Source: Pseudidiomarina piscicola (GTDB lineage: Bacteria > Pseudomonadota > Gammaproteobacteria > Enterobacterales > Alteromonadaceae). Taken from it: a stretch of DNA of 64,000 bases. The stretch covers positions 124,001 to 188,000 of the forward strand of contig NZ_CADCXY010000003.1 in the NCBI RefSeq assembly GCF_902806985.1. The letters are read 5' to 3'. Positions 42,794-54,116 of the stretch are shown here, in pieces. The notes beneath the pieces are model-generated. The model did no database searches and was not told the origin of the DNA. It saw nothing but the letters and a program-made list of their open reading frames with translations. Numbering within the stretch: position 1 is the first letter of the stretch; every line of letters starts with the position of its first letter. The position numbers and the translations under genes are program-made.

Positions 42794-43885
42794 ATGACCA
42801 CGGATAATGACGAATTAAATGAAACTACGCCTGAGCAGGAGCCGACGACCTCGGTAACACCTGGGCAATTGATTAAACAGGCGCGCGAAGCCAAGGGCCT
42901 CAGCGCGCAACAAGTCGCCGATAGCCTGCGCTTACGATTAGCAGTCGTGCAGATGATCGAGGCGAATGAGTTCGACAAGCTGGCCTCGCCTACATTTGTG
43001 CGTGGCTACCTCCGTAACCTTGCGAAAAACCTTGAGCTGGACGTTGATGAAGTGTTCGCGGCGTATCACGCTCATGGTCACGAACAGGCCACTCCGGCGA
43101 ACGTCAAGATGCAAAGCTTCTCGCGAAGGAAATTGAAAGATCGTAACGAGAGTCGACTGAGCCTCATCAGCTACGCAATTATCATCATCACCTTGGCCTT
43201 AGTGCTGATTTGGTGGTGGCAGCAAAGCGAATTTAGTTTAAGTACCATTACTGGCAGTGAAAATGCGCCAACGGAACAAGAAGCTGAGCAATTACGCGAA
43301 CAAACGGCAACGCTACCCGAGGTGGTACGCCAGGCCGACTCACGCAGTAATCAACCGTTAACCGAAGCACAAGTAAGAGCGGGGGACACCTCGACGGTGT
43401 CGGTGGAGTCGTCAGAAACACCTGATGTACCGCCAACGCTCGGCGAGCCGCAAAACACAGACTCTGACGCAGAAGCGACGAGCGCTGAAGGCAGTGCGGA
43501 TGATGCGGTGGAAACCTCTGCGGCAGACACCAACGAAACAACGACCACGGACCCCGACGCCACCGAGCCCGAAGTTACCGAGCCAGAAACCACCGAACCC
43601 GAAACCACGACGCCAGAGCCCACCGAGCAGCCAACCGCCGAGTCGGCGAGCGCGCAGTTAGTGTTCGAGTTTAACGACGAGTGCTGGGTTAAAGTGGCCG
43701 ATGCCACCGGCGAAGACATCGCCATAGGCGTTAAAACTGCAGGTTATCGCATGCCGCTGACGGGAGAGCCGCCTTTTGCTATCATCCTGTGCAGACCAGA
43801 AGCAGTTTCCATCACCTACAACGGTGATGCGGTAAACTTAGATAATTATGTACGCGATCGCAGTGTGCAACTGACGCTCGACTGA
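42794..43885 (+). CDS. rodZ: Cytoskeletal protein RodZ
   Basis: Membrane protein of 363 residues that links MreB to the cell-wall elongation machinery. An N-terminal Xre-like helix-turn-helix (about 22-90) includes [20 protein letters not shown]. One transmembrane helix is at about 124-142. A long periplasmic linker rich in Thr, Glu and Pro (repeats such as TEPETTEPE) leads to the C-terminal DUF4115 domain ([18 protein letters not shown]). The linker repeats may vary between strains. Confidence 0.95.
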   Translation: MTTDNDELNETTPEQEPTTSVTPGQLIKQAREAKGLSAQQVADSLRLRLAVVQMIEANEFDKLASPTFVRGYLRNLAKNLELDVDEVFAAYHAHGHEQATPANVKMQSFSRRKLKDRNESRLSLISYAIIIITLALVLIWWWQQSEFSLSTITGSENAPTEQEAEQLREQTATLPEVVRQADSRSNQPLTEAQVRAGDTSTVSVESSETPDVPPTLGEPQNTDSDAEATSAEGSADDAVETSAADTNETTTTDPDATEPEVTEPETTEPETTTPEPTEQPTAESASAQLVFEFNDECWVKVADATGEDIAIGVKTAGYRMPLTGEPPFAIILCRPEAVSITYNGDAVNLDNYVRDRSVQLTLD

Positions 43886-43904
43886 TAACAACGAAGTACC
43901 CAAA

Positions 43905-45017
43905 ATGATGCATGAGAACCCAATTAAACGTCGTCCATCACGACGCATTTACGTCGGTAATGTTCCTATTGGCGATGGCGCACCTATAGCTGTGCAATCG
44001 ATGACCAATACTGAAACCACCGATGTCGCCGCAACGGTCAAACAGATCCAAGCGATTGCCGCGGCGGGAGCCGATATCGTGCGGGTCTCGGTGCCGACCA
44101 TGGACGCCGCTGAGGCCTTTAAATTTATCAAACAACAAAGCCCAGTGCCGTTAGTAGCCGATATTCACTTCGACTATCGCATTGCGTTAAAAGTAGCTGA
44201 GTATGGCGTTGATTGTTTGCGAATTAACCCAGGCAACATCGGCAACGAACAACGTATTCGTTCGGTGGTTGACGCTGCGCGCGACAGAAATATACCCATC
44301 CGTATTGGCGTGAACGGCGGCTCACTGGAAAAAGATCTGCAAGAAAAATACGGTGAACCAAATCCGCAAGCCTTGGTTGAGTCGGCCATGCGTCATGTCG
44401 ATATTCTTGATCGGCTTGATTTCCAAGACTTCAAAGTCAGTGTTAAAGCGTCTGACGTGTTTCTAGCCGTTGAGTCGTATCGGTTGCTGGCAAAGCAAAT
44501 CGAGCAGCCGTTGCACCTCGGTATCACTGAAGCTGGCGGCTTGCGTAGTGGCTCGGTGAAGTCGTCGATCGGTCTTGGCATGCTCTTGGCTGAAGGTATC
44601 GGCGACACGCTGCGTATCTCATTAGCGGCCGACCCTGTTGAAGAAATTAAAGTGGGCTTTGATATTTTGAAATCGCTGCGTATTCGTAGCCGCGGTATCA
44701 ACTTTATTGCCTGCCCAAGTTGTTCGCGCCAAGAGTTCGATGTTATTAACACCGTCAATGCCCTTGAGCAGCGTTTAGAAGACGTCACCACCGCCATGGA
44801 CGTGTCGATTATCGGCTGTGTGGTCAATGGTCCGGGCGAAGCGCTCATCGCTGAAGTCGGTTTAGCCGGGGCTAAAAATAAGAGTGGTTTTTACGTAAAC
44901 GGCGAGCGCCAAAAAGAACGCTTAGATAACAACGACTTGGTTGACCAACTTGAGCGCCACATTCGCGCTCGGGTAAAACAGCTCGAAGCTGAACAGATTC
45001 CTGTGAAGCAAGCGTAA
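43905..45017 (+). CDS. ispG: 4-hydroxy-3-methylbut-2-enyl diphosphate synthase IspG
   Basis: [4Fe-4S] enzyme of the MEP isoprenoid pathway, also called GcpE. Typical segments are [20 protein letters not shown] and [13 protein letters not shown] near the start, and the cluster cysteines in [13 protein letters not shown] and [12 protein letters not shown]. The protein has 370 residues. The ATG is one of two tandem ATGs. It lies 19 bases after rodZ and 56 before hisS. Confidence 0.98.
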   Translation: MMHENPIKRRPSRRIYVGNVPIGDGAPIAVQSMTNTETTDVAATVKQIQAIAAAGADIVRVSVPTMDAAEAFKFIKQQSPVPLVADIHFDYRIALKVAEYGVDCLRINPGNIGNEQRIRSVVDAARDRNIPIRIGVNGGSLEKDLQEKYGEPNPQALVESAMRHVDILDRLDFQDFKVSVKASDVFLAVESYRLLAKQIEQPLHLGITEAGGLRSGSVKSSIGLGMLLAEGIGDTLRISLAADPVEEIKVGFDILKSLRIRSRGINFIACPSCSRQEFDVINTVNALEQRLEDVTTAMDVSIIGCVVNGPGEALIAEVGLAGAKNKSGFYVNGERQKERLDNNDLVDQLERHIRARVKQLEAEQIPVKQA

Positions 45018-45073
45018 AGCTGCGGTATACTACCCGCCATTTTTAGACATTAAACGAAACGGTAAGTAAGCTC

Positions 45074-46333
45074 GTGGCCAAAACAATTCAAGCAATTCGT
45101 GGAATGAACGACATCCTGCCAACGCAAAGTGCTGCGTGGCAGTATGTCGAAAGCGTGCTGCGCGACGTCGCAGCCGCCTATACCTACCAAGAAATTCGCA
45201 TGCCAGTGCTGGAAAGCACCGACCTATTCAAACGCTCGATCGGTGAAGTTACCGATATCGTTGAAAAAGAAATGTATACCTTCGACGACCGCAATGGCGA
45301 TAGCTTAACCTTGCGCCCAGAAGGTACAGCGAGCTGTGTGCGCGCTGGCAACGAGCACGGTTTGTTATTCAACCAAACCCAGCGCTTGTGGTACTTAGGG
45401 CCGATGTTCCGCCATGAACGTCCGCAAAAAGGCCGTTATCGCCAGTTTAACCAGTTTGGTCTGGAAGCCTTTGGCATGGAAGGGCCAGACATCGACGCCG
45501 AGGTGATCTTATTCTCAGCGCGGTTATGGCAAGCGTTTGGTATTAGCGAACAAGTTGAGTTGCAATTGAACTCGCTTGCGTCAAATGAAGCGCGCGCGAA
45601 CTACCGTGATGCATTACGCGAATTCTTACGGGCTCACGAAGCGCAACTTGATGAAGACTCGAAGCGTCGCCTCGACACCAATGTACTGCGCGTACTTGAT
45701 AGCAAGTCGCCAGAAACCCAAGCGGTGCTAGCAAATGCGCCAAAGTTATCCGATTATTGGGATGATGCGTCACGGGCGCACTTCGATGGGCTGTGTAAGC
45801 GTCTTGACGCAGCCGGAGTTCGTTACACCCTCAATGAACGTTTGGTGCGTGGGCTTGATTACTACAACCGTACGGTTTTTGAGTGGGTCACCACCGAGTT
45901 AGGGGCCCAAGGTACCGTGTGTGCCGGTGGTCGTTACGATGGTCTCGTCGAACAACTAGGCGGTAAAGCGACGCCTGCTGTTGGCTTCGCCATGGGCATG
46001 GAGCGCCTCGTATTACTGCTCGAAGCGCAAGACAAAATACCTGCTCAGCAACCCGTTGATGTTTACGTGATAGCGTTGAACGACGATGCGGAACTAATTG
46101 CCCCGGCTGTTGCCGAAAATCTCCGTAGCCAAGTGACGGGATTGAAAGTACAGTTGCACAGTGGCAGTCAGAATATGAAGAAGAAACTCGCCAAAGCCGA
46201 TAAATCCGGTGCCGATTACGCTGTAATCGTGCGTGAGAGTGATTTTGAAATTAAATACCTACGTGATCGCGAGCAAACTGATCGGATCGCGCAAACCGCG
46301 ACGGACGTGGCTACCATTGTTAGCGGTCATTGA
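45074..46333 (+). CDS. hisS: Histidyl-tRNA synthetase
   Basis: Class II synthetase of 419 residues. It shows [19 protein letters not shown] at the start, motif 2 in [19 protein letters not shown], the histidine-specific [15 protein letters not shown], and motif 3 in [14 protein letters not shown]. The C-terminal anticodon domain follows. The start is GTG at 45074, which gives the family N-terminus [10 protein letters not shown], with GGTAAG upstream. Confidence 0.98.
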   Translation: MAKTIQAIRGMNDILPTQSAAWQYVESVLRDVAAAYTYQEIRMPVLESTDLFKRSIGEVTDIVEKEMYTFDDRNGDSLTLRPEGTASCVRAGNEHGLLFNQTQRLWYLGPMFRHERPQKGRYRQFNQFGLEAFGMEGPDIDAEVILFSARLWQAFGISEQVELQLNSLASNEARANYRDALREFLRAHEAQLDEDSKRRLDTNVLRVLDSKSPETQAVLANAPKLSDYWDDASRAHFDGLCKRLDAAGVRYTLNERLVRGLDYYNRTVFEWVTTELGAQGTVCAGGRYDGLVEQLGGKATPAVGFAMGMERLVLLLEAQDKIPAQQPVDVYVIALNDDAELIAPAVAENLRSQVTGLKVQLHSGSQNMKKKLAKADKSGADYAVIVRESDFEIKYLRDREQTDRIAQTATDVATIVSGH

Positions 46334-46387
46334 ACCGCCAGCTAACGCCGCCGCCCGAAAAATTTAGTAGTTAATACAGAGGTCGAA

Positions 46388-47008
46388 ATGGAAACAGAAG
46401 AACAACAAATTGAGCAGATAAAAACCTTCTGGAAAGAACATGGTAAAGGTATTGTCGGTGGCTTGGTCATCGGCTTTGCGCTGTTTTATGGCTGGCGCTA
46501 TTACGACGCCCAAGCATTGGCCTCACAAGAAGCTCAATCAGAGCAATATCAACAAATTATCGCGCAACTAGAAGCTGATAACGGCGATGCCGTAAGCACC
46601 GCCAAACAGTTCGTTGAAAGTGAAAAGGGCAGTACTTATGCCACTTTAACGGCATTTGAGCTGGCGCAAAACGCTATCGATAACGGCGACTTAGAAACCG
46701 CGATTACCGCGCTTCAAACCGCCCGCGACAATGCCTCTGGTGCACTAAAGTATGTCGCCGATTTACGCCAAGCGCGCCTGTTACTGGCCCAAGAACGCTT
46801 CGACGATGCGCTTGCAGCATTAACTGACGTTGGCTCAGCCAAAGGTTTTGCCAGCAAAGCCGCAGAACTACGTGGCGATGTGTTATTGGCAAAAGGCGAT
46901 AGCCAAGGTGCCCGCGAAGCTTACCAAGCGGCGTTAGCGGCAGCAGAAGACGACGGCTCAACAGTTCTTGTCGAGACGAAACTCAACAGCATACCGGCGG
47001 CATCATGA
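46388..47008 (+). CDS. yfgM: YfgM, ancillary SecYEG translocon subunit
   Basis: Inner-membrane protein of 206 residues. A short cytoplasmic N-terminus (METEEQQIEQIKTFWKEHGK) is followed by a transmembrane helix (about 21-37) and a periplasmic TPR-like domain rich in Ala and Asp. In E. coli YfgM associates with PpiD at the Sec translocon. The hisS-yfgM-bamB-der order is conserved, and its stop overlaps bamB by 4 bases. Confidence 0.93.
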   Translation: METEEQQIEQIKTFWKEHGKGIVGGLVIGFALFYGWRYYDAQALASQEAQSEQYQQIIAQLEADNGDAVSTAKQFVESEKGSTYATLTAFELAQNAIDNGDLETAITALQTARDNASGALKYVADLRQARLLLAQERFDDALAALTDVGSAKGFASKAAELRGDVLLAKGDSQGAREAYQAALAAAEDDGSTVLVETKLNSIPAAS

Positions 47009-48201
47009 AACCAATTAAGTACTTGCAGAGTGGCCTCGTTGCAGCTTTGGCGCTGAGCCTCAGCGGCTGTTCACTATTTAGCGACGACGAGCTCACCTAC
47101 AAAGAACTGCAACCGTTCAATGCGACAGTGAACCCAACTGTGGTTTGGGAAGAATCTGCTGGGGGCGGTATTGATGATTTCTTTTCACGCTTGAACCCAG
47201 TGGTCGTAGACGATTTAGTGATCGCCGCAGACCGCCAAGGCTACGTTGTTGCTTACTCGGCAGCATCAGGTGAACGTGTTTGGCAGCGTGACTTGCAAAG
47301 TGAGTATGCTGAACAGGGCGAGGGCTGGTTAAGCGGTGCAGAATCGTTGCGTATCAGCGGTGGCTTAAGTGCCTATAATGGTAAGGTGGTGCTGGGCTCG
47401 GAGAATGGCGATGTGTTTGTCATGAATGCGAGCGACGGCAGCGTACTTTGGCACCAGCAAGTGAACGCCGAAATTCTTTCAGACCCGGCCGTTGATGGCA
47501 CCCATGTAGTGGTTGCTGCAGGGAATGGCGAAATCTTCGCCTTTGCCATTGAAGACGGCGAACAGTTGTGGAGCTTACCAACCGACGTACCAGCGTTAAG
47601 CTTGCGTGGTACTGCATCACCAACCTTAGCTTCTGGTGGTGCTATCTTTGGCACCGCAACCGGTAAGCTTAGCGTGGTCGTAACCAGCAATGGCCAACAA
47701 GCTTGGGAAGCGCGCCTAGCGGTACCTAAGGGTGCCACAGAGTTGCAGCGTTTAGTGGACGTCGACAGCACACCTATTGTACGTGGCAATATCATTTACA
47801 ATGTGGCCTACAACGGTCAGCTAGCCGCAGTTGAAATTCGCAACGGTCGCGTGGTTTGGCAGCGCGAATACTCTTCGTTCCAAAACCTGGCCATGCAAGG
47901 CAGCACCTTGTTTGTCACCGATGTTGACGATCGTGTGTATGCAATCAATGCCGACGGTGGCATCGAAAAGTGGGTCAACGACGACCTAGAAGGGCGTGAA
48001 GTTACGGCCCCTGTGTATTATCAAGGCCACATCGTGGTCGGTGATGAATTTGGTTATTTGCATTTCATGGACGCCAAAACTGGGGTTATGTCAGGCCGTT
48101 TAGACCTTGGCGATACCGCTTATGTGGCACCTGTGGTGGCAGATGATCAACTTTATATTCAAACACGCGACGGCACATTACTCGCGGTAAGGACTCAGTA
48201 A
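47005..48201 (+). CDS. bamB: Outer-membrane protein assembly factor BamB
   Basis: Lipoprotein of the BAM complex. The signal ends in LSLSGC, placing the lipidated Cys at residue 22. The remainder is an eight-bladed beta-propeller of PQQ-like repeats, seen in [31 protein letters not shown] and [15 protein letters not shown]. The 398-residue length fits. It would help fold outer-membrane proteins such as the DUF1302 protein and the GspD secretin in this window. Coupled to yfgM by overlap; der starts 2 bases later. Confidence 0.96.
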   Translation: MKPIKYLQSGLVAALALSLSGCSLFSDDELTYKELQPFNATVNPTVVWEESAGGGIDDFFSRLNPVVVDDLVIAADRQGYVVAYSAASGERVWQRDLQSEYAEQGEGWLSGAESLRISGGLSAYNGKVVLGSENGDVFVMNASDGSVLWHQQVNAEILSDPAVDGTHVVVAAGNGEIFAFAIEDGEQLWSLPTDVPALSLRGTASPTLASGGAIFGTATGKLSVVVTSNGQQAWEARLAVPKGATELQRLVDVDSTPIVRGNIIYNVAYNGQLAAVEIRNGRVVWQREYSSFQNLAMQGSTLFVTDVDDRVYAINADGGIEKWVNDDLEGREVTAPVYYQGHIVVGDEFGYLHFMDAKTGVMSGRLDLGDTAYVAPVVADDQLYIQTRDGTLLAVRTQ

Positions 48202-48203
48202 GC

Positions 48204-49667
48204 ATGTTACCTGTTGTGGCCCTGGTCGGCCGCCCTAACGTGGGCAAATCCACTCTATTTAACCGGCTCACCCGAACTCGGGACGCACTGGTAGCAGACT
48301 TTCCCGGTCTGACGCGTGATCGTAAATACGGTCACGCGAACTATGATGGTTATCAATTTATCGTTATCGACACCGCAGGTGTGCATGGCGATGAAGAAGG
48401 CATCGATGCCGAAATGGCATCGCAATCGTTACGCGCTATCGACGAAGCAGATGTGGTGTTGTTCATGGTTGATGCCCGCGATGGTATCACCAGTGCCGAT
48501 CTTGGTATTGCCAAGCATTTGCGCAGCATCGGTAAAAAAGCCTATGTGGTAGCGAACAAAATTGACGGTATCGACGCCGAAGCAGCTCAGGCTGACTTTT
48601 ACGAGCTTGGTTTAGGCCAAATTTACGGCATTGCTGCAGCGCACGGGCGTGGCGTCGAGCAATTACTAGGCAAGTGCTTCGATCCGCTACTCGATGACTA
48701 CCCCGAACTGATGGTACGGGGGGCCTCGACGGAAGAGGGCGACGCCGAAGACGCAGAATCACAAGACCTCGAACACGACGAAATCGACTACGACGCCTTG
48801 CCGTTGAAGCTCGCCATTGTCGGGCGCCCGAACGTGGGTAAGTCAACACTTACCAACCGCATTCTCGGTGAAGAGCGGGTGGTGGTGTACGACATGCCGG
48901 GGACAACCCGCGATTCGATTTATATTCCGATGGAACGCGATGGCCGCGAGTACATTTTGATTGATACCGCCGGTGTGCGTCGCCGTGGTCGTATCGATGA
49001 AACCGTCGAGAAGTTCTCGGTGATCAAAACGCTGCAAGCCATTGACGATGCCAACGTGGTGATTTGCGTGGTCGATGCGCGTGAAACCATTTCTGATCAA
49101 GACTTAAACTTGATCGGTTTTGCCTTGAACGCCGGCCGCTCGATTGTGATTGCGGTGAACAAATGGGATGGCTTAGCGAACGATCACCGCGAAGAAATCA
49201 AGCGCGAACTTGATCGCCGGTTAGGCTTCGTCGACTTTGCTCGTTTACACTTTATTTCAGCGCTACACGGCAGCGGCGTTGGTAATCTGTTTGAGTCGGT
49301 ACTTGAAGCTTATGCTAGCGCCACCCAGCGGGTGAACACCTCGAAGCTGACGCGGATTCTTGAGATGGCGATTGATGAACATCAGCCGCCATTGGTTCGA
49401 GGGCGTCGGGTGAAGCTCAAGTATGCCCATGCCGGTGGTTATAACCCACCGCGCGTGATTGTGCACGGTAACCAAGTGACCGACCTACCGGGTTCTTATC
49501 AGCGTTATTTGATTAATTACTTTCGCAAGTCGCTTGGCATCATGGGAACGCCCATTAAAGTGGAATTCCGTGAGTCGGAAAACCCATTTGCCGGGCGCAA
49601 AAACAAGCTCACCTTAACCCAGCAGCGCAAACGCAAGCGCTTGATGAAGTTCATCAAAAAGAAATAG
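48204..49667 (+). CDS. der: Ribosome biogenesis GTPase Der (EngA)
   Basis: Essential double GTPase for 50S subunit assembly. The two G domains show matching P-loops GRPNVGKST at residues 9-17 and again near 204, each followed by DTAG and NK(I/W)D motifs (VANKIDG, VNKWDG). A long acidic linker lies between them. The C-terminal KH-like domain ([20 protein letters not shown]) ends in a basic tail. The stop is immediately followed by the stop of the convergent hslR. Confidence 0.98.
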   Translation: MLPVVALVGRPNVGKSTLFNRLTRTRDALVADFPGLTRDRKYGHANYDGYQFIVIDTAGVHGDEEGIDAEMASQSLRAIDEADVVLFMVDARDGITSADLGIAKHLRSIGKKAYVVANKIDGIDAEAAQADFYELGLGQIYGIAAAHGRGVEQLLGKCFDPLLDDYPELMVRGASTEEGDAEDAESQDLEHDEIDYDALPLKLAIVGRPNVGKSTLTNRILGEERVVVYDMPGTTRDSIYIPMERDGREYILIDTAGVRRRGRIDETVEKFSVIKTLQAIDDANVVICVVDARETISDQDLNLIGFALNAGRSIVIAVNKWDGLANDHREEIKRELDRRLGFVDFARLHFISALHGSGVGNLFESVLEAYASATQRVNTSKLTRILEMAIDEHQPPLVRGRRVKLKYAHAGGYNPPRVIVHGNQVTDLPGSYQRYLINYFRKSLGIMGTPIKVEFRESENPFAGRKNKLTLTQQRKRKRLMKFIKKK

Positions 49668-50042
49668 CTAGCGCTTCATTTTAAGCAGTTCGCGACGTTC
49701 TTTTTTATCAGGTTTGTGGTCGGGATGTGGGTTGTAAAGCGCATTCATTTTGCGCAACTCAGCTTCCCGCTCGCGCCGTGCGACGGACTCTTCTGTTTCT
49801 TGATAGAGTTTTTGCGCTTCTGGCGCACCACGGCGCTGGTCGCTGAGCTTGAGCACCTCGACTTCAACAACAGCACTTCCTTGGCTTAACTTGATCAGTT
49901 GACCGCTGACGATGGTCTTAGCGGGCTTGGCCCGCTGGCCGTCAACCTGCACTTTTCCCGATTGCACCATTTGGCGCGACAGCGAACGAGTTTTATAGAA
50001 ACGCGCTGCCCATAACCATTTATCGAGTCGTACATTTTCCAT
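49668..50042 (-). CDS. hslR: Heat shock protein 15 HslR (S4 RNA-binding)
   Basis: Protein of 124 residues that binds 50S subunits carrying stalled nascent chains. The S4 domain is at the N-terminus (VRLDKWLWAARFYKTRSLSR and QMVQSGKVQVDGQRAKPAK). The C-terminal part is highly basic and Glu-rich. The ATG at 50042 has GGAGG 6 bases upstream and is preferred to a TTG two codons earlier. It lies 48 bases after hslO, with which it forms the usual heat-shock pair. Confidence 0.94.
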   Translation of the reverse strand: MENVRLDKWLWAARFYKTRSLSRQMVQSGKVQVDGQRAKPAKTIVSGQLIKLSQGSAVVEVEVLKLSDQRRGAPEAQKLYQETEESVARREREAELRKMNALYNPHPDHKPDKKERRELLKMKR

Positions 50043-50090
50043 CGTCAACCTCCGTTCAAAGCGTTAGGCAAAGGCTCGAGCGTGTGTGAT

Positions 50091-50918
50091 TTACATGTCG
50101 TCGGCGGTGAAGCGGTACTCGGTGAGGCAATAATCACAGGTCATCACTACTTCGCCTTCCTCACGCAATACGTCATTAATCTCTTCGGCCGGAACCGTGG
50201 CCAGCGCCGCTAACGTGCGTTCACGTGAGCAGCCACAATGAAAATCGACGCGCTGCATACCATAAACTTCAACTTGTTCTTGATGATACAAGCGTTGCAG
50301 CACTTCTTCGCCGCGTAAGGTATAAAGCTCGTTCGCTGTCATGGTTGCGGTCAGCTGCTCTAAGTGCTGAAAGCCGGTCAGATCTTTACCAGCCGAAGGC
50401 AGTACCTGTAGCATCATACCGGCTGCGTATTCGCCATCGGCATGCAGCCAAATACGGGTGTGTAATTGCTCCGACTGGGCAAAATAGTTTTCCACCACCG
50501 TTGCTAGGCTATCCGCATTGGCGTCCACCACACCTTGATAACGTTCGCCTTGTTCAGGGCTGATAGTGATCACCATCACCGCTTTACCGAACAAACTACG
50601 AAAATCATTTTGGTCGTCGCTGATGTCTTCGCGTAACCGCGCGAGGCCGCGTAAATCTTGCTCATGGGAACCGTTTACAGCGATAAAGTTTATCGGGCCA
50701 TCGCCTTGAATTTGCAAGTTGATATGGCCTTCAAACTTTAAGGTTGCGCTGAGCAGGGCGGTGGTTGCCATCAGTTCGCCTAGCAAACGCTGTACGGGCG
50801 CCGGATAGTCGTGGCCTTGTAGCATACGCTGATAGCTGCTACTCAATTGTACAAGCTCGCCACGCACGTCTTGTTCAGTAAAGGTGTATCGATAGAGTTG
50901 GTCGGTGGGGTAGTTCAT
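50091..50918 (-). CDS. hslO: Redox-regulated chaperone Hsp33 (HslO)
   Basis: Chaperone of 275 residues activated by oxidation. The zinc-binding cysteines that act as the redox switch are near the C-terminus: FHCGCSRERT and VMTCDYCLTEY (CxC and CxxC). The N-terminal domain starts YPTDQLYRYTFTEQDVRGELV. The gene is divergent from gspC, with a 131-base gap between the starts. Confidence 0.97.
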   Translation of the reverse strand: MNYPTDQLYRYTFTEQDVRGELVQLSSSYQRMLQGHDYPAPVQRLLGELMATTALLSATLKFEGHINLQIQGDGPINFIAVNGSHEQDLRGLARLREDISDDQNDFRSLFGKAVMVITISPEQGERYQGVVDANADSLATVVENYFAQSEQLHTRIWLHADGEYAAGMMLQVLPSAGKDLTGFQHLEQLTATMTANELYTLRGEEVLQRLYHQEQVEVYGMQRVDFHCGCSRERTLAALATVPAEEINDVLREEGEVVMTCDYCLTEYRFTADDM

Positions 50919-51049
50919 ATCACTTCATCATTATGGAAAATTTTGGCGCATAATACCATATTCAGTCAATTTGATCTGTTCAGTTCGCAGCTAAGGGGTT
51001 AGAATGAAATTCAACTCTGTGTTGTCACAAAATTATAACGAAACTAAAC

Positions 51050-51994
51050 ATGCAGATTCAGAACCCACAATTAAAGCGTCTTGTCACACTGGTAAGCGAG
51101 CCACGTAAAGTACGTGGAGTCTTGTGGGTGGTGACTGCATTGTTCGCCATTTATGCCACCTGGGTGCTCGCTCAGCTTACTTGGCAGTTACTGGCACCCG
51201 CTAGCGAGCCGGCCAGTGGCCCTATTCAAACGTCGGTGAGCCAACAGCGGCAAGCGCCGAAAGGCCGTGTCTCAAATCTGGCCGAACTCAACTTATTTGG
51301 CACCACTACGGTGCAGCAAAGCTCCAGTCGCGCGCCGAAAACCAATCTTAATGTGCGTTTACTTGGCGTCACCGCCAGTTCGTTGCCGGAACGCTCAGCT
51401 GCTATTATCGAAAAAGATCGCAACCAGGAAGTCTACGTGATTGGCGACAAACTTGCCGGCACTGATGTGACCATTGAAGAGATCTATGCCGATCGTGTGA
51501 TTCTAAATAATAGCGGCATTCTTGAAACCCTTGAACTTGAAGGTATTGGCGAGCTCAGTGAAGGCTTATCGTTAACCCTAGACAATCAACAGTCCGCCCA
51601 ACGCCAAACCGAGCCCGAACGACCGCGTTGGGGCGATCAAGTACAAAGCCAACAGCTGTCCGCTGGTGATCGCGCCGCAGTACGCCGTGCGCGAAGCCAA
51701 GGGGCCGGTGCTTTAATGGATTTAATTCGTATTGTGCCAGCAATGTCCGGCGACGGCTTGCAGGGCTATCGTTTGTCACCTGGCAACAAACCTGAACTCT
51801 TTAGTAATGCCGGCTTCAAACCAGGTGATATTGCCGTGGCAATTAACGGCCAAGACCTTACCGAAGTCGCCAGTGCCCAAGTAGCTATTAATGAATTACG
51901 ACAAGCGCAGAAAGTCATCGTAACAGTGCTGCGCAACGACACATATCTCGATTTGGAACTTGCTGTTCCCAACGAGCAACCGAACGCTAACTAA
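51050..51994 (+). CDS. gspC: Type II secretion protein GspC
   Basis: Inner-membrane component of 314 residues linking the inner-membrane platform to the secretin. A single transmembrane helix (about 24-47) is followed by the homology region (LAELNLFGTTTVQ, NVRLLGVTAS). A C-terminal PDZ-like domain (GFKPGDIAVAINGQDLTE) is often involved in substrate selection. It is the first gene of the gsp operon. No convincing promoter hexamers with normal spacing were found ahead of it. Confidence 0.95.
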   Translation: MQIQNPQLKRLVTLVSEPRKVRGVLWVVTALFAIYATWVLAQLTWQLLAPASEPASGPIQTSVSQQRQAPKGRVSNLAELNLFGTTTVQQSSSRAPKTNLNVRLLGVTASSLPERSAAIIEKDRNQEVYVIGDKLAGTDVTIEEIYADRVILNNSGILETLELEGIGELSEGLSLTLDNQQSAQRQTEPERPRWGDQVQSQQLSAGDRAAVRRARSQGAGALMDLIRIVPAMSGDGLQGYRLSPGNKPELFSNAGFKPGDIAVAINGQDLTEVASAQVAINELRQAQKVIVTVLRNDTYLDLELAVPNEQPNAN

Positions 51995-52007
51995 GATAGG
52001 ACCAACT

Positions 52008-54116
52008 ATGCGCATTTTGACCACCGCATCGATTTGGCTCACCAGCATCAGTTTTGCCTGTGCCTTAGGCGCAAGTGGCGCGGCTTTTGCCCAATCAGCC
52101 CAAACGGCGACCAACGACGAAGCCGTTGAATACGCCGCCAGTTTTAAGAACACCGACATCACTGAATTTATTCAGGTGGTAGGTCGTAACTTGGGTAAAA
52201 CCATGATTATTGACCCTGACGTGCGCGGCACCATTAACGTGCGTAGCTACGATGTCATGAGTGAACAGCAGTACTGGCAGTTCTTCCTCAATGTGCTCGA
52301 GGTTTATGGTTTTGCCACGGTAACCATGGAGTCTGGTGTGGTCAAAGTGATGCGCGACAAAGATGCGCGTAACGCGGCAATTCCAGTGGTCGACGATAAC
52401 TCCCTTGGCGGCGACACCCTGGTGACGCGCGTAGTGCCAGTGAACAATGTGAGCGTGCGTGAGCTTGCCCCATTGTTGCGCTTGCTTGCCGACAGCAGTG
52501 GCGGCGGCAACGTGGTGAGCTATGACCCATCGAATGTCATCATGATCACCGGCCGCAGCGAAACCGTGCAACGCTTAACGGAAATAATTGAACGGGTCGA
52601 CCGTGCAGGCAACCAAGACGTCGACGTGGTCAAGCTTGAGTATGCATCAGCGGCCGAAATTGTACGTATTGCCTCGACCCTTTACGAGAAAGCAAATGAA
52701 GGTACGCCGCCGTTATTGATCCCTAAAGTGGTGGCCGACGAGCGCACCAACTCGGTGATTGTTAGCGGTGAGCCGCGCGCCCGGCAGCGCGTGGTCGAAT
52801 TAATTAACCGTTTAGACCAAGATCTCAAAACCGAAGGCAACACCCGTGTGTATTATCTAAAGTACGCCAAGGCCAAAGAGCTGGTTGATGTACTGCAAGG
52901 GGTCAGCGAAAGCATTCAAGCGGAAATGGGCAACTCGGCAAATGCCGCACAGCAAGCGCGTATGGCGCGCTCAGGTGGCGGCGGGCCGTCGAATGCACAA
53001 ATTAATATTTCCGCCCATGAAGACAGCAACTCCCTGGTGATCACGGCGCAACCGGACCTGTTAGCGAATTTAGAAAATGTCATTCGGCAGCTCGATATTC
53101 GCCGTGCACAGGTACACGTTGAAGCCATTATTGTTGAAATCTTTGAGGGCGACGGCATTGACCTTGGCCTGCAATGGATCTCTGAAGATGGCGGCATGGT
53201 GCAATACGCCAATGGCCGCCAAGTGCCGATTGGGCCCCTTGCCGCTGCCGCCTACCAAGCGCGAGAGCGTGAAGGCCGTACCACGCAAACCATCGTTGAT
53301 GGCAATCTAGTGACCACCACCGAGCCTGATGAGCCGGGCGATGTCAGCTTGTTAGCCGAGCTGCTCGGTAATGTAAATGGCATGATGATTGGCGTCGTGA
53401 AAAACGATTGGGGCGCCATTTTGCAGGCGGTTTCAACCACTACCAACTCTAATATTCTAGCCACGCCAAGTATTATGACGGTGGACAACGAAGAAGCATC
53501 GTTCTTAGTGGGTCAGTCCGTGCCAACGATTACTGGTTCCACCGCCGGCGATAACAATGACAACCCGTTCCAAACCGTTGAACGTGAAGACATCGGTATT
53601 AAGCTGAACGTGACCCCTCAAATCAACGAAGGCGACGCCGTACAACTGGTGATTGAGCAGGAAGTATCATCGCTCAGTGGTGCCACCGCTGTCGACATCA
53701 CCATTAACAAACGTACGCTAAAAACCACGGTAATGGCTGACGACGGTGAAACCATTGTACTTGGTGGCTTAATTGACGAAGACGTTCAGCAAAGTGAGTC
53801 GAAAATACCGTTACTGGGTGACATTCCACTGGTTGGTGCGTTATTCCGTAGCACCTCAACTACGCGGCAAAAACGTAACCTGATGATTTTCTTACGACCC
53901 ACCATCGTGCGTGATAATGCCACGGCGCAGGGCTTAAGTAGCCGTAAATATAACTTTATGCGGGCGCAACAGTTACAACGGCAAGATCAAGGCATTTCCT
54001 TGATGCCAAATACCGATTCACCCGTGTTATCGGAGTTTGAAGACACTAAATTAGCCATTCCACCTGAGTTGCAGGAGTACCTCGACAAACATCACGGGGG
54101 CAATGGCAATGACTAA
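52008..54116 (+). CDS. gspD: Type II secretion outer-membrane secretin GspD
   Basis: Secretin of 702 residues forming the outer-membrane channel. The ATG at 52008 opens a signal peptide ([20 protein letters not shown], cleavage near FAQ-SA); a frame start at 51960 would lie inside gspC. N0-N3 domains are visible ([58 protein letters not shown]), followed by the secretin core with the signature [12 protein letters not shown] [19 protein letters not shown]. The C-terminal region may be bound by a pilotin not encoded here. It overlaps gspE by 14 bases. Confidence 0.97.
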   Translation: MRILTTASIWLTSISFACALGASGAAFAQSAQTATNDEAVEYAASFKNTDITEFIQVVGRNLGKTMIIDPDVRGTINVRSYDVMSEQQYWQFFLNVLEVYGFATVTMESGVVKVMRDKDARNAAIPVVDDNSLGGDTLVTRVVPVNNVSVRELAPLLRLLADSSGGGNVVSYDPSNVIMITGRSETVQRLTEIIERVDRAGNQDVDVVKLEYASAAEIVRIASTLYEKANEGTPPLLIPKVVADERTNSVIVSGEPRARQRVVELINRLDQDLKTEGNTRVYYLKYAKAKELVDVLQGVSESIQAEMGNSANAAQQARMARSGGGGPSNAQINISAHEDSNSLVITAQPDLLANLENVIRQLDIRRAQVHVEAIIVEIFEGDGIDLGLQWISEDGGMVQYANGRQVPIGPLAAAAYQAREREGRTTQTIVDGNLVTTTEPDEPGDVSLLAELLGNVNGMMIGVVKNDWGAILQAVSTTTNSNILATPSIMTVDNEEASFLVGQSVPTITGSTAGDNNDNPFQTVEREDIGIKLNVTPQINEGDAVQLVIEQEVSSLSGATAVDITINKRTLKTTVMADDGETIVLGGLIDEDVQQSESKIPLLGDIPLVGALFRSTSTTRQKRNLMIFLRPTIVRDNATAQGLSSRKYNFMRAQQLQRQDQGISLMPNTDSPVLSEFEDTKLAIPPELQEYLDKHHGGNGND

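Noticed and set aside
51004..51108. Small 34-codon frame overlapping the gspC start
   Set aside because: The translation has no resemblance to a leader peptide with a clear role, and it lacks a good ribosome site.
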